Source: Gloeocapsa sp. PCC 7428 (GTDB taxonomy: Bacteria > Cyanobacteriota > Cyanobacteriia > Cyanobacteriales > Chroococcidiopsidaceae). Taken from it: 64,000 bases of DNA. The notes beneath the pieces were generated by a model. That model was not told where the DNA came from. It made no database searches and worked only from the letters and a program-made list of their open reading frames with translations. Below, piece after piece: positions 1 to 8,795 of the stretch (positions within the stretch are counted from its first letter, which is position 1; the number at the start of each line of letters is the position of its first letter). A program made the position numbers and the translations under genes. Location: positions 4,588,001 to 4,652,000 of the forward strand of contig NC_019745.1 in the NCBI RefSeq assembly GCF_000317555.1, written 5' to 3'.

Positions 1-153
1 CTTTTCAACATGAAGCGATTTTAACTTTAAATAATAGTATATTTTTATATTTCAAATTCTTTTGAAACCTTTTTGGTTGTGCCATTTTTAGTTTGTTTCA
101 AAAATAATTAAATCTCTCTACAGTTACCATGTTAAATTTTAACCCTCAACAAA

Positions 154-1467
154 ATGATGCAGCCAGCCAAAAACGTATTTAAAAAGTTACATCAAATAGT
201 AGTGATTATACTTATTGTGTCAGCAATATCAATATCAGGATGTCAAACACTACCAAACAATCAACAATCCAACGTAACTAAAATAACATTCTGGCATGGT
301 GTCAATCCGCCATCAAATCGAGACGTATTACAAAAATTAATCGATCAATTTAATCAAGAGCATCAAGACATTCAAGTAGAATCACTTTACATAGGACAAG
401 CTGAACAGCAACTACCCAAAATTTTGGCAGCAGTTGTCGGCAATGCACCACCAGATTTATTATGGTTCAACGCAACATTAACCGGTCAACTTGTAGAACT
501 TGATGCAATTCGCCCCCTCGAAAACTGGTTAACAGCATCCCCTGTCAAAAATCAACTTGATCCAGCGTTATTTGAATCGATGGAGTATCAAGGACACATT
601 TGGTCAGTTCCTTTTGGTACAAATAATTCAGGAGTATTTTATCGTCCAAGTTTATTTCAAGCTGCGGGAATTACAAAACTACCCGAAACTTGGGAAGAAT
701 TGCGCCGAGTTGCGCGTCAGTTAACGCGCGATACCGATGGTGACAAGCGCATTGATCAACACGGGATATTTTTACCATTAGGTAAAGGCGAATTTGCCGT
801 GTTTTTGTGGCTACCGTTTATGTGGAGTGCGGGTGGCGAGTTAGTCGCGGATACGCAACAAGCCGCAGCCGTCGATTTAGCTAACAATTCTGGCGCGATC
901 GCCGCGTTACAATTCTGGCAAAATCTAATCGCAGATGGTTCCGCTGTGTTGTCGTTACCCGAACGTGGTTTTGAAACGGATGATTTTCTGGCGGGTAAAG
1001 TCGCTATGCAACTTACAGGACCTTGGACTTTAGGACAACTAAAAAGTACTGGCGTTGATTTTGGCGTGTTTCCGATTCCAGCAGACAAGCGCCGCGCTAC
1101 CGGAATTGGTGGTGAAAACTTATTCGTATTCAAATCCACACCCCAACGCGAACAAGCTGCACTAAAATTTACCGAGTTTGTCTTAAGCGAACAGTTTCAA
1201 ACGCAATGGGCGATCGGCACAGGTTACTTACCCGTCAACCTCAAAGCGCGAGAAAACGAGCAATACAAAGCGTTTGCTAAAGAACTACCAGCAGTGCAAG
1301 TCTTCTTAGATCAAGCACAATATGGGCGATCGCGTCCGATTTTTCCAGGGTACAGCCGCGTATCAGAAAACATCGGTCGAGCGTTAGAAGCCGTGTTATT
1401 ACGTAAGAGTTCACCTGCTGAGGCACTAAAAGCAGCCCAGCAGCGATTAAACTTAATTTTTCAGTAA
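154..1467 (+). CDS. ABC transporter sugar-binding lipoprotein (family 1 extracellular solute-binding protein)
   Basis: The 437-residue protein begins with a lipoprotein signal peptide: a basic N-terminus, a hydrophobic stretch at about residues 14-27 and a lipobox ISGC with Cys30 as the lipidated residue. The rest has the look of periplasmic sugar-binding proteins of the MalE/UgpB type, with ITFWHG near the mature N-terminus, PPDLLWF, and a GPWTLGQL segment that is common in this family. It should bind a sugar or oligosaccharide outside the inner membrane and deliver it to an ABC permease, but no permease or ATPase gene lies next to it. It is convergent with the glucokinase gene, stopping 6 bp from that gene's stop, which fits a sugar-use theme. 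Two ATG codons are adjacent at 154 and 157 and I took the first. The ligand cannot be told from sequence. Confidence 0.88.
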   Translation: MMQPAKNVFKKLHQIVVIILIVSAISISGCQTLPNNQQSNVTKITFWHGVNPPSNRDVLQKLIDQFNQEHQDIQVESLYIGQAEQQLPKILAAVVGNAPPDLLWFNATLTGQLVELDAIRPLENWLTASPVKNQLDPALFESMEYQGHIWSVPFGTNNSGVFYRPSLFQAAGITKLPETWEELRRVARQLTRDTDGDKRIDQHGIFLPLGKGEFAVFLWLPFMWSAGGELVADTQQAAAVDLANNSGAIAALQFWQNLIADGSAVLSLPERGFETDDFLAGKVAMQLTGPWTLGQLKSTGVDFGVFPIPADKRRATGIGGENLFVFKSTPQREQAALKFTEFVLSEQFQTQWAIGTGYLPVNLKARENEQYKAFAKELPAVQVFLDQAQYGRSRPIFPGYSRVSENIGRALEAVLLRKSSPAEALKAAQQRLNLIFQ

Positions 1468-1473
1468 TTTTGT

Positions 1474-2511
1474 TTACAGTTTAGCCGCATACAAAGCCGC
1501 ACCAATTAATCCTACTTGCGGATTTAAAACAATATTGACTGGTACATCTTCTAAAATCGAGCGCATTCGTCCTTTACTAGAAAAAGCACGAAGAAAATTA
1601 CCTTCTTGAATGAGTGGTAAAATTTTAGGCGCAATTCCGCCTGCAATATAAAGTCCATTGTACGGTAAAAGCTTCAAAGCAAGATTCCCTGCTTCTGCGC
1701 CATAGGCTTCGACAAACATTCGTAACGTTTGTTCGCTGAGGCGATCGCGCCCTTCTAATGCAGCCGTTGAAATCGCTGCTGCTGGATCGACGCTTCTTTC
1801 ACTTCCTGCTTGTTTTTCCCAAATATTCACAATTTCAGCAATTTCAGGTGATTCCGTTGCATACGAGCGATCGCGCAAAAACTGATAAATTGCAATAATC
1901 CCTAAACCTGAAACAACCCTTTCAACTGAAACTCTTTGAATATCGTGTTTATCCAGCAGATACTTTAGCAGTAAAAATTCTAACTCAGAACGCGGTGCAA
2001 AATCGGCGTGTCCGCCTTCTGACGCGAATACATCAAACTCTTCTCCTTTTTTAATCAAAAATCCTTGTCCTAATCCAGTTCCCGCGCCGATAACTGCAAC
2101 TGGGGCTAATGGTTGCGGTTTACCCGCTTGCAGCGTATATAAATCTTCTTCCTTCAACCCCAAAACGCCGTAGCTAACTGCGGCAAAATCATTAATGAGG
2201 GAAATAGGCGCGATTTTTAATTCTTGTTCTAAACGTTGCGAATCAAGAAACCACGCTAGATTTGTCAGTTTTACCGTATTATTGACAACCGGACCTGCGA
2301 TCGCAAAACACGCTTTTTGTGGCGTTGTGTCTTTACCTGTTTTCTCGGCTGCGGTGGCGAGAAACTGCCGGACAATTGGTACTAAATCTGGATAATTGCG
2401 GCTACTGTAGCGTTCTTCATACAGCGTTTGGATCTCGCCTATTTCTGGCTGCTGCACTAAGCGCAAAATCGTTTTAGTTCCCCCAATATCACCCGCTAAT
2501 AGCAACGTCAT
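1474..2511 (-). CDS. glk: Glucokinase
   Basis: This is an ATP-dependent glucokinase of the bacterial Glk family, phosphorylating glucose to glucose-6-phosphate in the cytoplasm. The N-terminal phosphate-binding motif LLAGDIGGTKT is at residues 3-13, LINDFAAVSYG carries the catalytic Asp region, and IGAGTGLGQG is the second glycine-rich loop. I chose the ATG at 2511 rather than the upstream in-frame start at 2544: a GGAGGG ribosome-binding site sits 6 nt before it, and the family starts a few residues before the GDIGGT motif. That gives 345 residues, normal for the family. The gene runs convergent to the sugar-binding lipoprotein gene. Confidence 0.93.
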   Translation of the reverse strand: MTLLLAGDIGGTKTILRLVQQPEIGEIQTLYEERYSSRNYPDLVPIVRQFLATAAEKTGKDTTPQKACFAIAGPVVNNTVKLTNLAWFLDSQRLEQELKIAPISLINDFAAVSYGVLGLKEEDLYTLQAGKPQPLAPVAVIGAGTGLGQGFLIKKGEEFDVFASEGGHADFAPRSELEFLLLKYLLDKHDIQRVSVERVVSGLGIIAIYQFLRDRSYATESPEIAEIVNIWEKQAGSERSVDPAAAISTAALEGRDRLSEQTLRMFVEAYGAEAGNLALKLLPYNGLYIAGGIAPKILPLIQEGNFLRAFSSKGRMRSILEDVPVNIVLNPQVGLIGAALYAAKL

Positions 2512-2593
2512 AAATACCCTCCACTGACTCCTAATAAACCGCAAGGGATTCTAGAGTAGCCCAAAAAAGTTTATCTTACCCCTTACCGTCGTG

Positions 2594-2608
2594 CAGGCAA
2601 AATGCCTG
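2594..2608. repeat. Short inverted repeat between glk and the phosphatase gene
   Basis: CAGGCA and TGCCTG face each other across a 3-nt loop. There is no T-run, so this is not a convincing terminator. It resembles the small palindromic repeats (compare 37179-37197) scattered between genes here. Confidence 0.45.
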
Positions 2609-2632
2609 ACTTCACTATTCACTAGTTCACCC

Positions 2633-3280
2633 CTAATTAAACCGAATAACTTCTTCAACTTCACTCAAGTGAGACGTATCTCCTGTTAACTCTAGTAACC
2701 AGTCTGGTTCTTGACGCACAACTTTAACTAAGCAGCACAAAGACGCTTTGACTTGATCTTTAGCACTTGCACCGACAAGCCCGACCGCACCACCCAAGAC
2801 GGATGCACCATGTCCTACTAAGAGAATATCTTCTGAGAAAAACTCATCGGCTAGCAGCGTTGCCGTTTTACCCGCACGGACTAACATTTCGGCGTGAGTT
2901 TCAGGGTATTGTGGGACAACGCGCGAAGTGTAGCTAGAATCAATTCGCGGGTAAAGTTCTGTTAATGCTTCAATTGACAGTTTCTCTGGCATTTCTGGAA
3001 ACCAAGCCGGATTTAACCACTCACTCAAGCCCGCCTCTAATTTGATTGGTAAATCTAAAGCTTCAGCGATTTGGTTTGCTGTTTGCACTGTGCGCAAAAA
3101 CGGAGAAGCAAAAATATGCGTGATGTTTTCCGCTTTCAAACGTTGTCCTAGTTGATAAGCTTGTACCACTCCATCATCCGAAAGCGGCGGATCGAAGCGT
3201 CTTTCGGCAGTATTGAACCATTCGGGATTAACAAAGTCAATGCGGTTTCCATGTCGCGCGATCCAGACGATTTGACTCAT
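2633..3280 (-). CDS. Histidine phosphatase family protein (phosphoglycerate-mutase-like)
   Basis: The 215-residue protein carries the hallmark RHG motif at residues 9-11 (nucleophilic His10) and the second catalytic histidine in LLVGHGASV near residue 155, with conserved arginines including FLRTVQTA. This is the histidine phosphatase superfamily (cofactor-dependent mutase or phosphatase fold). The family covers sugar-phosphate, nucleotide and protein phosphatases, so the substrate is unknown. No signal peptide is visible, so it is probably cytoplasmic. The gene follows glk on the same strand (about 120 bp gap as transcribed) but separate transcription is possible. Confidence 0.85.
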   Translation of the reverse strand: MSQIVWIARHGNRIDFVNPEWFNTAERRFDPPLSDDGVVQAYQLGQRLKAENITHIFASPFLRTVQTANQIAEALDLPIKLEAGLSEWLNPAWFPEMPEKLSIEALTELYPRIDSSYTSRVVPQYPETHAEMLVRAGKTATLLADEFFSEDILLVGHGASVLGGAVGLVGASAKDQVKASLCCLVKVVRQEPDWLLELTGDTSHLSEVEEVIRFN

Positions 3281-3297
3281 GCAACAAAATCTCTCAT

Positions 3298-3457
3298 ATG
3301 CTCCTCTCGTTACTGTAGCGAAGACAAGCGCGCTAGGAGTGTTCCTGCTGACAAAATTGGTAAATTACTCCCTGCAAATGCTCCTCTCGTTACTGTAGCG
3401 AAGACAAGCACGCTAGGAGTGTTCCTGCTGACAAAATTGGTAAATTACTCCCTGCAA
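3298..3457. repeat. 80-bp tandem direct duplication
   Basis: Two consecutive 80-bp copies (3298-3377 and 3378-3457) differ at one base (G at 3330, A at 3410). The second copy contains the last codons and stop of the PIN toxin gene, so the first copy is a free duplicate of that gene's 3' end. The near identity points to a recent slippage or unequal recombination event. Confidence 0.95.
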
Positions 3458-3809
3458 AATCTTGAGTATTGCGCGTAACAATAGCATCCAAATTTTCTGA
3501 TATCGCACACGCTAGCTGAATTGCATCTTCAAAATCTGCTATTTGAGACGATATGGCAGCTTCTAAAATATTCTGGTCAACTGTACAGACTTGCATCAGT
3601 ACCAATAATTCAGCGATATCTTGTTTTGCTACTGCGATGCCTTTACTTTTTCTAGCGATGTAAAAAATATCAGTTAAAGTTGTTGCTGTAACATAACCTT
3701 GAAGCTGCTTAGATTCAATAGCGTTCAGTAAAGCTTTAGCATCTATAAAAAAAGGTTCGCGTAGTAATAGAGCATCTAAAATGATATTTGTATCTACTAA
3801 AACACGCAT
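3390..3809 (-). CDS. PIN-domain toxin (VapC-like ribonuclease)
   Basis: This 139-residue protein opens with the PIN-domain start VLVDTNIILDALL (Asp6 is the first metal-binding acid), has further acids in ADFEDAIQLA and ends its domain with IVTRNTQDF, all typical of VapC-type endoribonuclease toxins. The gene overlaps the upstream antitoxin stop by one base (TAATG), so the two are translationally coupled. The last ~20 codons lie in the second unit of an 80-bp tandem duplication. Expected activity is Mg-dependent cleavage of RNA, held in check by the partner protein; the RNA target is not predictable. Confidence 0.85.
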   Translation of the reverse strand: MRVLVDTNIILDALLLREPFFIDAKALLNAIESKQLQGYVTATTLTDIFYIARKSKGIAVAKQDIAELLVLMQVCTVDQNILEAAISSQIADFEDAIQLACAISENLDAIVTRNTQDFAGSNLPILSAGTLLACLSSLQ

Positions 3810-4045
3810 TAAAGGTACTTCCCCTTTAAACGGTTTTCTAAGATCGCATCAATTTCTTTGTCAGTTGGAGGTGGTGTGTCAGTCTTTAGAGAGCCAGCTA
3901 ATCGCTCTACAATTCCCTCGGTAGGTTCTGGGCGCGGTCTTAGTTCGTTGCTCAAAGAGCGCACGATCGCTTCGACGAGTAACAGGCGATCGCTTACGGA
4001 TAGTTGATAAGCTTCTTTACGTATTTCTTCCCAAGTCATTGACAT
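3809..4045 (-). CDS. Antitoxin partner of the PIN toxin
   Basis: This 78-residue protein directly precedes and overlaps the PIN toxin gene by one base. Its sequence (ELSVSDRLLLVEAI-like helix, then a proline-rich linker and an acidic/basic tail ending ILENRLKGKYL) resembles the small cyanobacterial antitoxins paired with PIN toxins, whose C-terminal tail usually occupies the toxin groove. I infer toxin neutralisation and operon autoregulation from position. ATG at 4045 is used; a second ATG two codons later (4039) is possible. The family name is not certain. Confidence 0.72.
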   Translation of the reverse strand: MSMTWEEIRKEAYQLSVSDRLLLVEAIVRSLSNELRPRPEPTEGIVERLAGSLKTDTPPPTDKEIDAILENRLKGKYL

Positions 4046-4063
4046 ATTTTTTACTCCTTTGAA

Positions 4064-4087
4064 GTGGCTAGTGACTGGTGGCTAGAC
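4064..4087. repeat. Short GTGGCTAG/TAGTGACT-type intergenic repeat
   Basis: The text GTGGCTAGTGACTGGTGGCTAG is echoed at 5901-5925 and more distantly at 17056-17079. These look like remnants of a small dispersed repeat restricted to intergenic DNA. Confidence 0.5.
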
Positions 4088-4324
4088 AATTATTAATGTA
4101 ACTATAGCGATCCTATTTGAGTTGTGAAAATTATTTCTTTAACTAATCACATAGGCGTAGCCTTCTCGTAAGGTAGGACACAAAGAGAGGTTCTTCATGA
4201 ATGATTTAGGACATTGAAGGTACGAATAACCATTACCCTAACTCATTTTCGACCCTGACTTTTGCTACATACAATATTTTGGTTATTCAACGAAATAGTA
4301 TTAGTTTAAAAGTTGAGGCATTTT

Positions 4325-5035
4325 TTATTTAGAAATACGTAATAGCTGGTTTCCACCTTTTTGAAACTCGTAGGCAACTTGCTTAATTTCTGTTGTATAG
4401 CCTTCATTTTGGAGATAATTCATCACTGGTTCTAACCAAGGAGAGATATCATTTGAGAAGTTCACGAGTAGGGGAAAAATGCGAACTTCTTTCGCCACTC
4501 GGCACAGTTCTACAACTGATTGGAGATGAAAATCTAATGAAAATTGCTCAGAATAAGTAAATAGTAAATGCGCGCACAAAGCTAAATCAAATTCACCCAA
4601 ATCAAAAGGTAAATTTGGCAATTCAGCAGTGATATATCGCCCTGTGGCAACTCCTGAAGGAAAGTCATCAAGAAACTGACGCATCGCCGCCATTCTAATT
4701 TTCCCTAATTGTTCGGGCGATGCGATATCTCGCCACACCAAATGATCGCGAGTTTCCTGAACACCTTTGAGAATCACAGGATAAGTTTCTTGGATACGTT
4801 GAGCAATTTCTGCATCGCTAAACTGATAAATTGGGTCACAAGAAACGATATTGTAACCCCTTTTTGTCATCTCAGCATTAAAACTTGCAGGACCGCCAGC
4901 ACAATCAAGAATGCTTAATTTAAAATCATCAGAATTCAAATCAAACATTTTGATATATTCTGGTAAAGATCGTCCCCAAGGAACAACATTTTCTAGTTGA
5001 AAACCCACAATCCCTCTATGTTTTGAGTAGTTCAA
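4325..5035 (-). CDS. SAM-dependent methyltransferase-like protein
   Basis: The 236-residue protein has a class I methyltransferase core: motif I is ILDCAGGPASFNAEM (residues about 42-56), followed by an acidic strand end IVSCDPIYQF and FDLALCAHLLF as the post-II strand. The Cys/Ala substitutions in motif I are unusual but the fold pattern is clear. The substrate is unknown. It lies 2 bp downstream of larE on the same strand, so the two are probably co-transcribed. The reading frame opens with TTG at 5035; an internal GTG at 5008, preceded by AGAGGG, is an alternative start. Confidence 0.65.
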   Translation of the reverse strand: MNYSKHRGIVGFQLENVVPWGRSLPEYIKMFDLNSDDFKLSILDCAGGPASFNAEMTKRGYNIVSCDPIYQFSDAEIAQRIQETYPVILKGVQETRDHLVWRDIASPEQLGKIRMAAMRQFLDDFPSGVATGRYITAELPNLPFDLGEFDLALCAHLLFTYSEQFSLDFHLQSVVELCRVAKEVRIFPLLVNFSNDISPWLEPVMNYLQNEGYTTEIKQVAYEFQKGGNQLLRISK

Positions 5036-5037
5036 AC

Positions 5038-5856
5038 TTATACAGAACTCATCACTTGCGGCAAAACTTGATTTAGCTTACCGCTACGATAGCCCTCTAA
5101 ATCTAATGTGACATACACAAAGCCAAACTGCTGAAACGCCGCGACAAGCGTCTGTAAATCGGTTGTTAAGACAAATTCCTTAATCTGTTCTGGCGGTAAC
5201 TCAATGCGCGCGGTATCGCCCTCAGAACGCACGCGGAGATTTTGGAAACCTAATTTGCGCAAATACATCTCCGCCCTTCCTACACGTTGCAACTTAGCCA
5301 CCGTAATTTCTTCCCCGTAAGGAAAACGCGAACTGAGACAAGGTTGCGCGGGTTTATCCCACCACGGTAAGCCTAACTGTTGCGACATTTGGCGAACTTC
5401 AGCTTTCGTCACGCCGACTTCAGCTAACGGCGATCGCACACCGCGTTCTTTAGCAGCTTGAATTCCTGGGCGATAATCGCGCAAATCATCTGCATTCACA
5501 CCATCGATAATGTAGGGATAACCCATTTGCTGTGCTATTGGTTTAAGCGTGTCGTGTAATTCGCTTTTGCAGAAGTAGCAGCGATTCACTGGGTTAGCAG
5601 TGTAGTTAGGATTATCCATCTCATGCGTTTGAATCACTTGATGCGCAATCCCAATTTGGGCGGCTTGAGTTTTAGCGTCTTCTAATTCTTCGGGTAGTAG
5701 CGATGGCGATACTGCTGTCATTGCCAAAGCGCGATCGCCTAAAACATCAAAAGCAATCTTTGCAACTAAAGTACTATCAACTCCTCCAGAATAGGCAATC
5801 AAAGCCTGTTCCATATCTCTAAATAACGCTTGTAGTTGCGCTAGTTTCTCCAACAT
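5038..5856 (-). CDS. larE: ATP-dependent sulfur transferase LarE
   Basis: This 272-residue PP-loop enzyme matches LarE, which sulfurates the nicotinate-derived precursor of the nickel-pincer nucleotide cofactor of lactate racemase. The ATP-binding loop SGGVDS is at residues 23-28. Three cysteines stand out: Cys93 and Cys96 in NRCYFCKSEL, and Cys173 in PAQPCLSSR, which is the position of the sacrificial cysteine in the Lactobacillus enzyme. The CX2C plus distant Cys pattern is what is expected of LarE versions that hold an iron-sulfur cluster rather than sacrificing a cysteine. larA, larB and larC are not in the window. The downstream methyltransferase gene follows after 2 bp. Confidence 0.88.
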   Translation of the reverse strand: MLEKLAQLQALFRDMEQALIAYSGGVDSTLVAKIAFDVLGDRALAMTAVSPSLLPEELEDAKTQAAQIGIAHQVIQTHEMDNPNYTANPVNRCYFCKSELHDTLKPIAQQMGYPYIIDGVNADDLRDYRPGIQAAKERGVRSPLAEVGVTKAEVRQMSQQLGLPWWDKPAQPCLSSRFPYGEEITVAKLQRVGRAEMYLRKLGFQNLRVRSEGDTARIELPPEQIKEFVLTTDLQTLVAAFQQFGFVYVTLDLEGYRSGKLNQVLPQVMSSV

Positions 5857-5900
5857 TTGTGTTTATCACTCTCAATGTGTTCTTAGATCTATTGTAGAGA

Positions 5901-5925
5901 GAGTAGCTAGTGACTAGTGGCTAGA
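5901..5925. repeat. Copy of the TAGTGACTAGTGGCTAG intergenic repeat
   Basis: GTAGCTAGTGACTAGTGGCTAG lies between the MASE1 kinase gene and larE and matches the element at 4064-4087. Confidence 0.5.
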
Positions 5926-6001
5926 AAAAGTAGGAGTAATATAAGTTTTATGAGATAACTGCAATCGAGAGTGACCCGTGGCTAAACACAACAATGACCA
6001 A

Positions 6002-8776
6002 TTAGCAATTACCCACTCTCAAAGGTAAATGAAGTGTAAAGCGACTACCGCGCCCTAATTCTGACTCTACGGTAAGATCGCCGTTGTGGAGTTGCGCAAG
6101 TTTACGCGACAAGGCTAAGCCTAAGCCTGTACCTTCATACTTACGATCTAAACCACTATCTAACTGCTGAAAAGGTTGAAATAATTTTGCTAAATCTTCC
6201 TGCGAAATACCAATACCTGTATCAATCACAGAAAATTGAGTTTCGCTTGGTGTTTGTATAATGTTTAAAGTGACTGAACCAGTTTCAGTAAATTTAATTG
6301 CATTTGTTAAAAGATTGACTAAAATTTGCTTTAAACGACGCTTGTCAGCAATACAGTCAGTAACATTAGGCGCTATTTGTAACTCAAGTTTTAATCCTTG
6401 TTCTTGCGCGCGCTCTTGTAACATAGATATACAAGCATTTGCTATTTCAGCAATGATAACTTGTTCAAGTTGTAATTCTTCTTTTGCAGCTTCAATTTTG
6501 GTTAAATCTAATAAATCGTTGATAAGTTCTAATAAATGCTTACCCGCAGTCGAGATCAATTCTAAATACTGCATTTGTTTAGAATTTAGTGTACCAAAAA
6601 CTTGTTCAAGCAAAACACTAGAAAAACCAAGAATGCCTGTCAGCGGCGTACGCAATTCATGACTGATGTTGCTTAAAAATTCAGTCTTAGCGCGATTAGC
6701 GGCTTCTGAAAGTTGTTTCTCTTGCTCTAGTTCTTGGGTACGCTGTTGAACTATTTCCTCTAAAGATTCATAACTACGGGCGTTGTAAAGCGCGATCGCC
6801 GCTTGTTCGGAAATGCGCTGTAATAAGCTAATTTCTTCGGCGGTAAAAGTGCGGTACGTTGTCGTTGTCTGTAGTGATAAACCACCAAATAACTGATCGC
6901 GGACAAAAATCGGTACACTAAGCACAGAAAGCGTTTTAGCGTGTTCAATTTGCTGTAAACGTGCTGGTGTCATTGGAGTTTGCGCATAGTCTGGCGCATG
7001 AAAAAAATGGTGGCAAAAAAAATCCGAATCAGGGTCGAGTAAGTCAGGCCAATCGGCAATTGGTGCGATAAAATCTTGCATAGAGACGACTTCGGCGTGC
7101 GATCGCCACTCATTGAGTACTTGAATTTGCCGCTGCGTGAAATTAAAGATCACAACGCGATCGACTGCGAAGCATTCTCCTGTTAGTTGCACAATTTGAC
7201 ACAAAACCGCTTGCGGATCGAGGCTTGAATTGAGGATACGACTGATTTGATTGAGCGATCGCTCGTGCAGTGCTTGGCGTTCAATTTGCTCGAAAAGTCG
7301 GGCTTGTTGGATAGCGATCGCAACTGTGCTTGCGACTTGTTCCGCTACGGTTCTCAATTGATTAGGAAAAGCACCTAATGTATCTTTTGAGATATTTAGC
7401 GAACCAATTAATTCTCCTTGCGCAATCAAAGGAATATTAATATACGCGCGTACCTGATTTCCGAGCAAAAGTTCTGCACCAGCAGGCATTTGTGTCGTGC
7501 GAGTTTCTTGAATAACATTCACTTCGCCTCGTTGCAAAGGTTCAACGTCTCCAAAAGCTGACAGTGGTAAGCGGATTCCTGGTACTTGAGTTTCTCGCTC
7601 AGTATGGATAGCCAAAAGTGTAACCTCGCTTTTTTCAAAGTCAAACATCACGAGACTGATCCGCGTACAAGGTATCATTTGAGCAACCTGTGTCACAGCG
7701 GCGGCGGCGATTTCACTCAGCGATCGTGTCGCCAAAATTGCTTGATCGAGTTCGTGTAAAATTCTCAAACGTTGCGCCGAATAATTGAGTTCTGTTTCAG
7801 CTTGCATTCGTTGTGTAGCAAAGCCGCCTAACAAAATACCAGTCAATGAAATTGCCATCATGCCAAACTGCAACGCAAAGACATTAGAACCACCCAGCTT
7901 TGCTTGCACAAAAATTGCCACGCCAATATTGATAAACAACACTGCTGCTGTTGCTCTTTCAAAACCATGCTGAATTGCAATCCAAATCAATGGTAAAAAA
8001 ACAAAATAGCTGTAATTTAAACTTTCTCCACGCTGCGCTCCATAAGCTGCCCAAATGGCAACGCATAAAGCGGCAATTTCTAAAATAAGTTCTGGGCGTT
8101 GTTTTGCTGCTAAAGGAATTAATGGTGGCTCGGATGCTGGTACTTCTTGCTCTTTGTAAGCCCAAACCCAAGGTAGTTGGCGGAGCAAAACTAATAAAAA
8201 AGGTGCGAGCATCGCAATTCCCGTCGCGGCTCCCGCCCACGAGTGTAATGTATATACTAACCAAGTTGATAAAGGAATAATTCTCTGTAAAACAATGATG
8301 AATGTTTGTAAGGCGGCGACGATCAAAGGCGTGAATAGTGTCATCACGACAACAAACCACATCACATCACGTAATGTGCGTAAGCGCGGATTGATTTTAA
8401 TTTTGCGTAGCAATAATGCAGACACTCCACCGTAACCAACCGTCGAGATCAAGCCAAAAATGAGCAGTGAAGTTAAGTCTAAATCAGAGTTAGTGATGAG
8501 ATATTCGTGTACGAATGTATTGAGAAATAATGCAGGAACATAGCGCAACCCAAATACGAAAAGTAGCGTTACGTCTAGCCCTACAGGTGGATACCACACA
8601 AAAGTTTCTGGTGCGGTGGCAAACAGCAATGCGACTTGATCGAGTATTGCCCAAATAATCAGGTAGGCTTCGAGCAGCCCTAAATAGCGCAGCGGCTGTG
8701 GAATGCGTTGATGCCATTTTAAGAGCGCTCTAGAAATCCTCGAACCACCGTGATTTGCTGTAGTCATGATCTCCAT
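6002..8776 (-). CDS. MASE1-GAF-GAF sensor histidine kinase
   Basis: The 924-residue protein has an N-terminal polytopic MASE1-type membrane sensor (about residues 30-320), with the characteristic FVWYPPVGLDVTLLFVFG stretch. Two GAF domains follow (about 345-490 and 510-670), a short coiled coil, a HisKA domain with phospho-accepting His706 (SHELRTPL) and a HATPase_c domain with N box, DTGIGI and GTGLGLALS. It has no receiver domain, so a separate regulator is needed. It is the last gene of a five-gene signalling cluster, 19 bp after the REC-GAF-GAF kinase, whose C-terminal half is very similar (KYEGTGLGLALSRKLA in both), suggesting a duplication. Two in-frame ATGs (8776 and 8767) each have a plausible purine-rich site. 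The minus-strand stop lies in a CAATTA/GGTAAT-type repeat. Confidence 0.9.
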   Translation of the reverse strand: MEIMTTANHGGSRISRALLKWHQRIPQPLRYLGLLEAYLIIWAILDQVALLFATAPETFVWYPPVGLDVTLLFVFGLRYVPALFLNTFVHEYLITNSDLDLTSLLIFGLISTVGYGGVSALLLRKIKINPRLRTLRDVMWFVVVMTLFTPLIVAALQTFIIVLQRIIPLSTWLVYTLHSWAGAATGIAMLAPFLLVLLRQLPWVWAYKEQEVPASEPPLIPLAAKQRPELILEIAALCVAIWAAYGAQRGESLNYSYFVFLPLIWIAIQHGFERATAAVLFINIGVAIFVQAKLGGSNVFALQFGMMAISLTGILLGGFATQRMQAETELNYSAQRLRILHELDQAILATRSLSEIAAAAVTQVAQMIPCTRISLVMFDFEKSEVTLLAIHTERETQVPGIRLPLSAFGDVEPLQRGEVNVIQETRTTQMPAGAELLLGNQVRAYINIPLIAQGELIGSLNISKDTLGAFPNQLRTVAEQVASTVAIAIQQARLFEQIERQALHERSLNQISRILNSSLDPQAVLCQIVQLTGECFAVDRVVIFNFTQRQIQVLNEWRSHAEVVSMQDFIAPIADWPDLLDPDSDFFCHHFFHAPDYAQTPMTPARLQQIEHAKTLSVLSVPIFVRDQLFGGLSLQTTTTYRTFTAEEISLLQRISEQAAIALYNARSYESLEEIVQQRTQELEQEKQLSEAANRAKTEFLSNISHELRTPLTGILGFSSVLLEQVFGTLNSKQMQYLELISTAGKHLLELINDLLDLTKIEAAKEELQLEQVIIAEIANACISMLQERAQEQGLKLELQIAPNVTDCIADKRRLKQILVNLLTNAIKFTETGSVTLNIIQTPSETQFSVIDTGIGISQEDLAKLFQPFQQLDSGLDRKYEGTGLGLALSRKLAQLHNGDLTVESELGRGSRFTLHLPLRVGNC

Positions 8777-8795
8777 TGCTCCCTAGGCGGCGATT

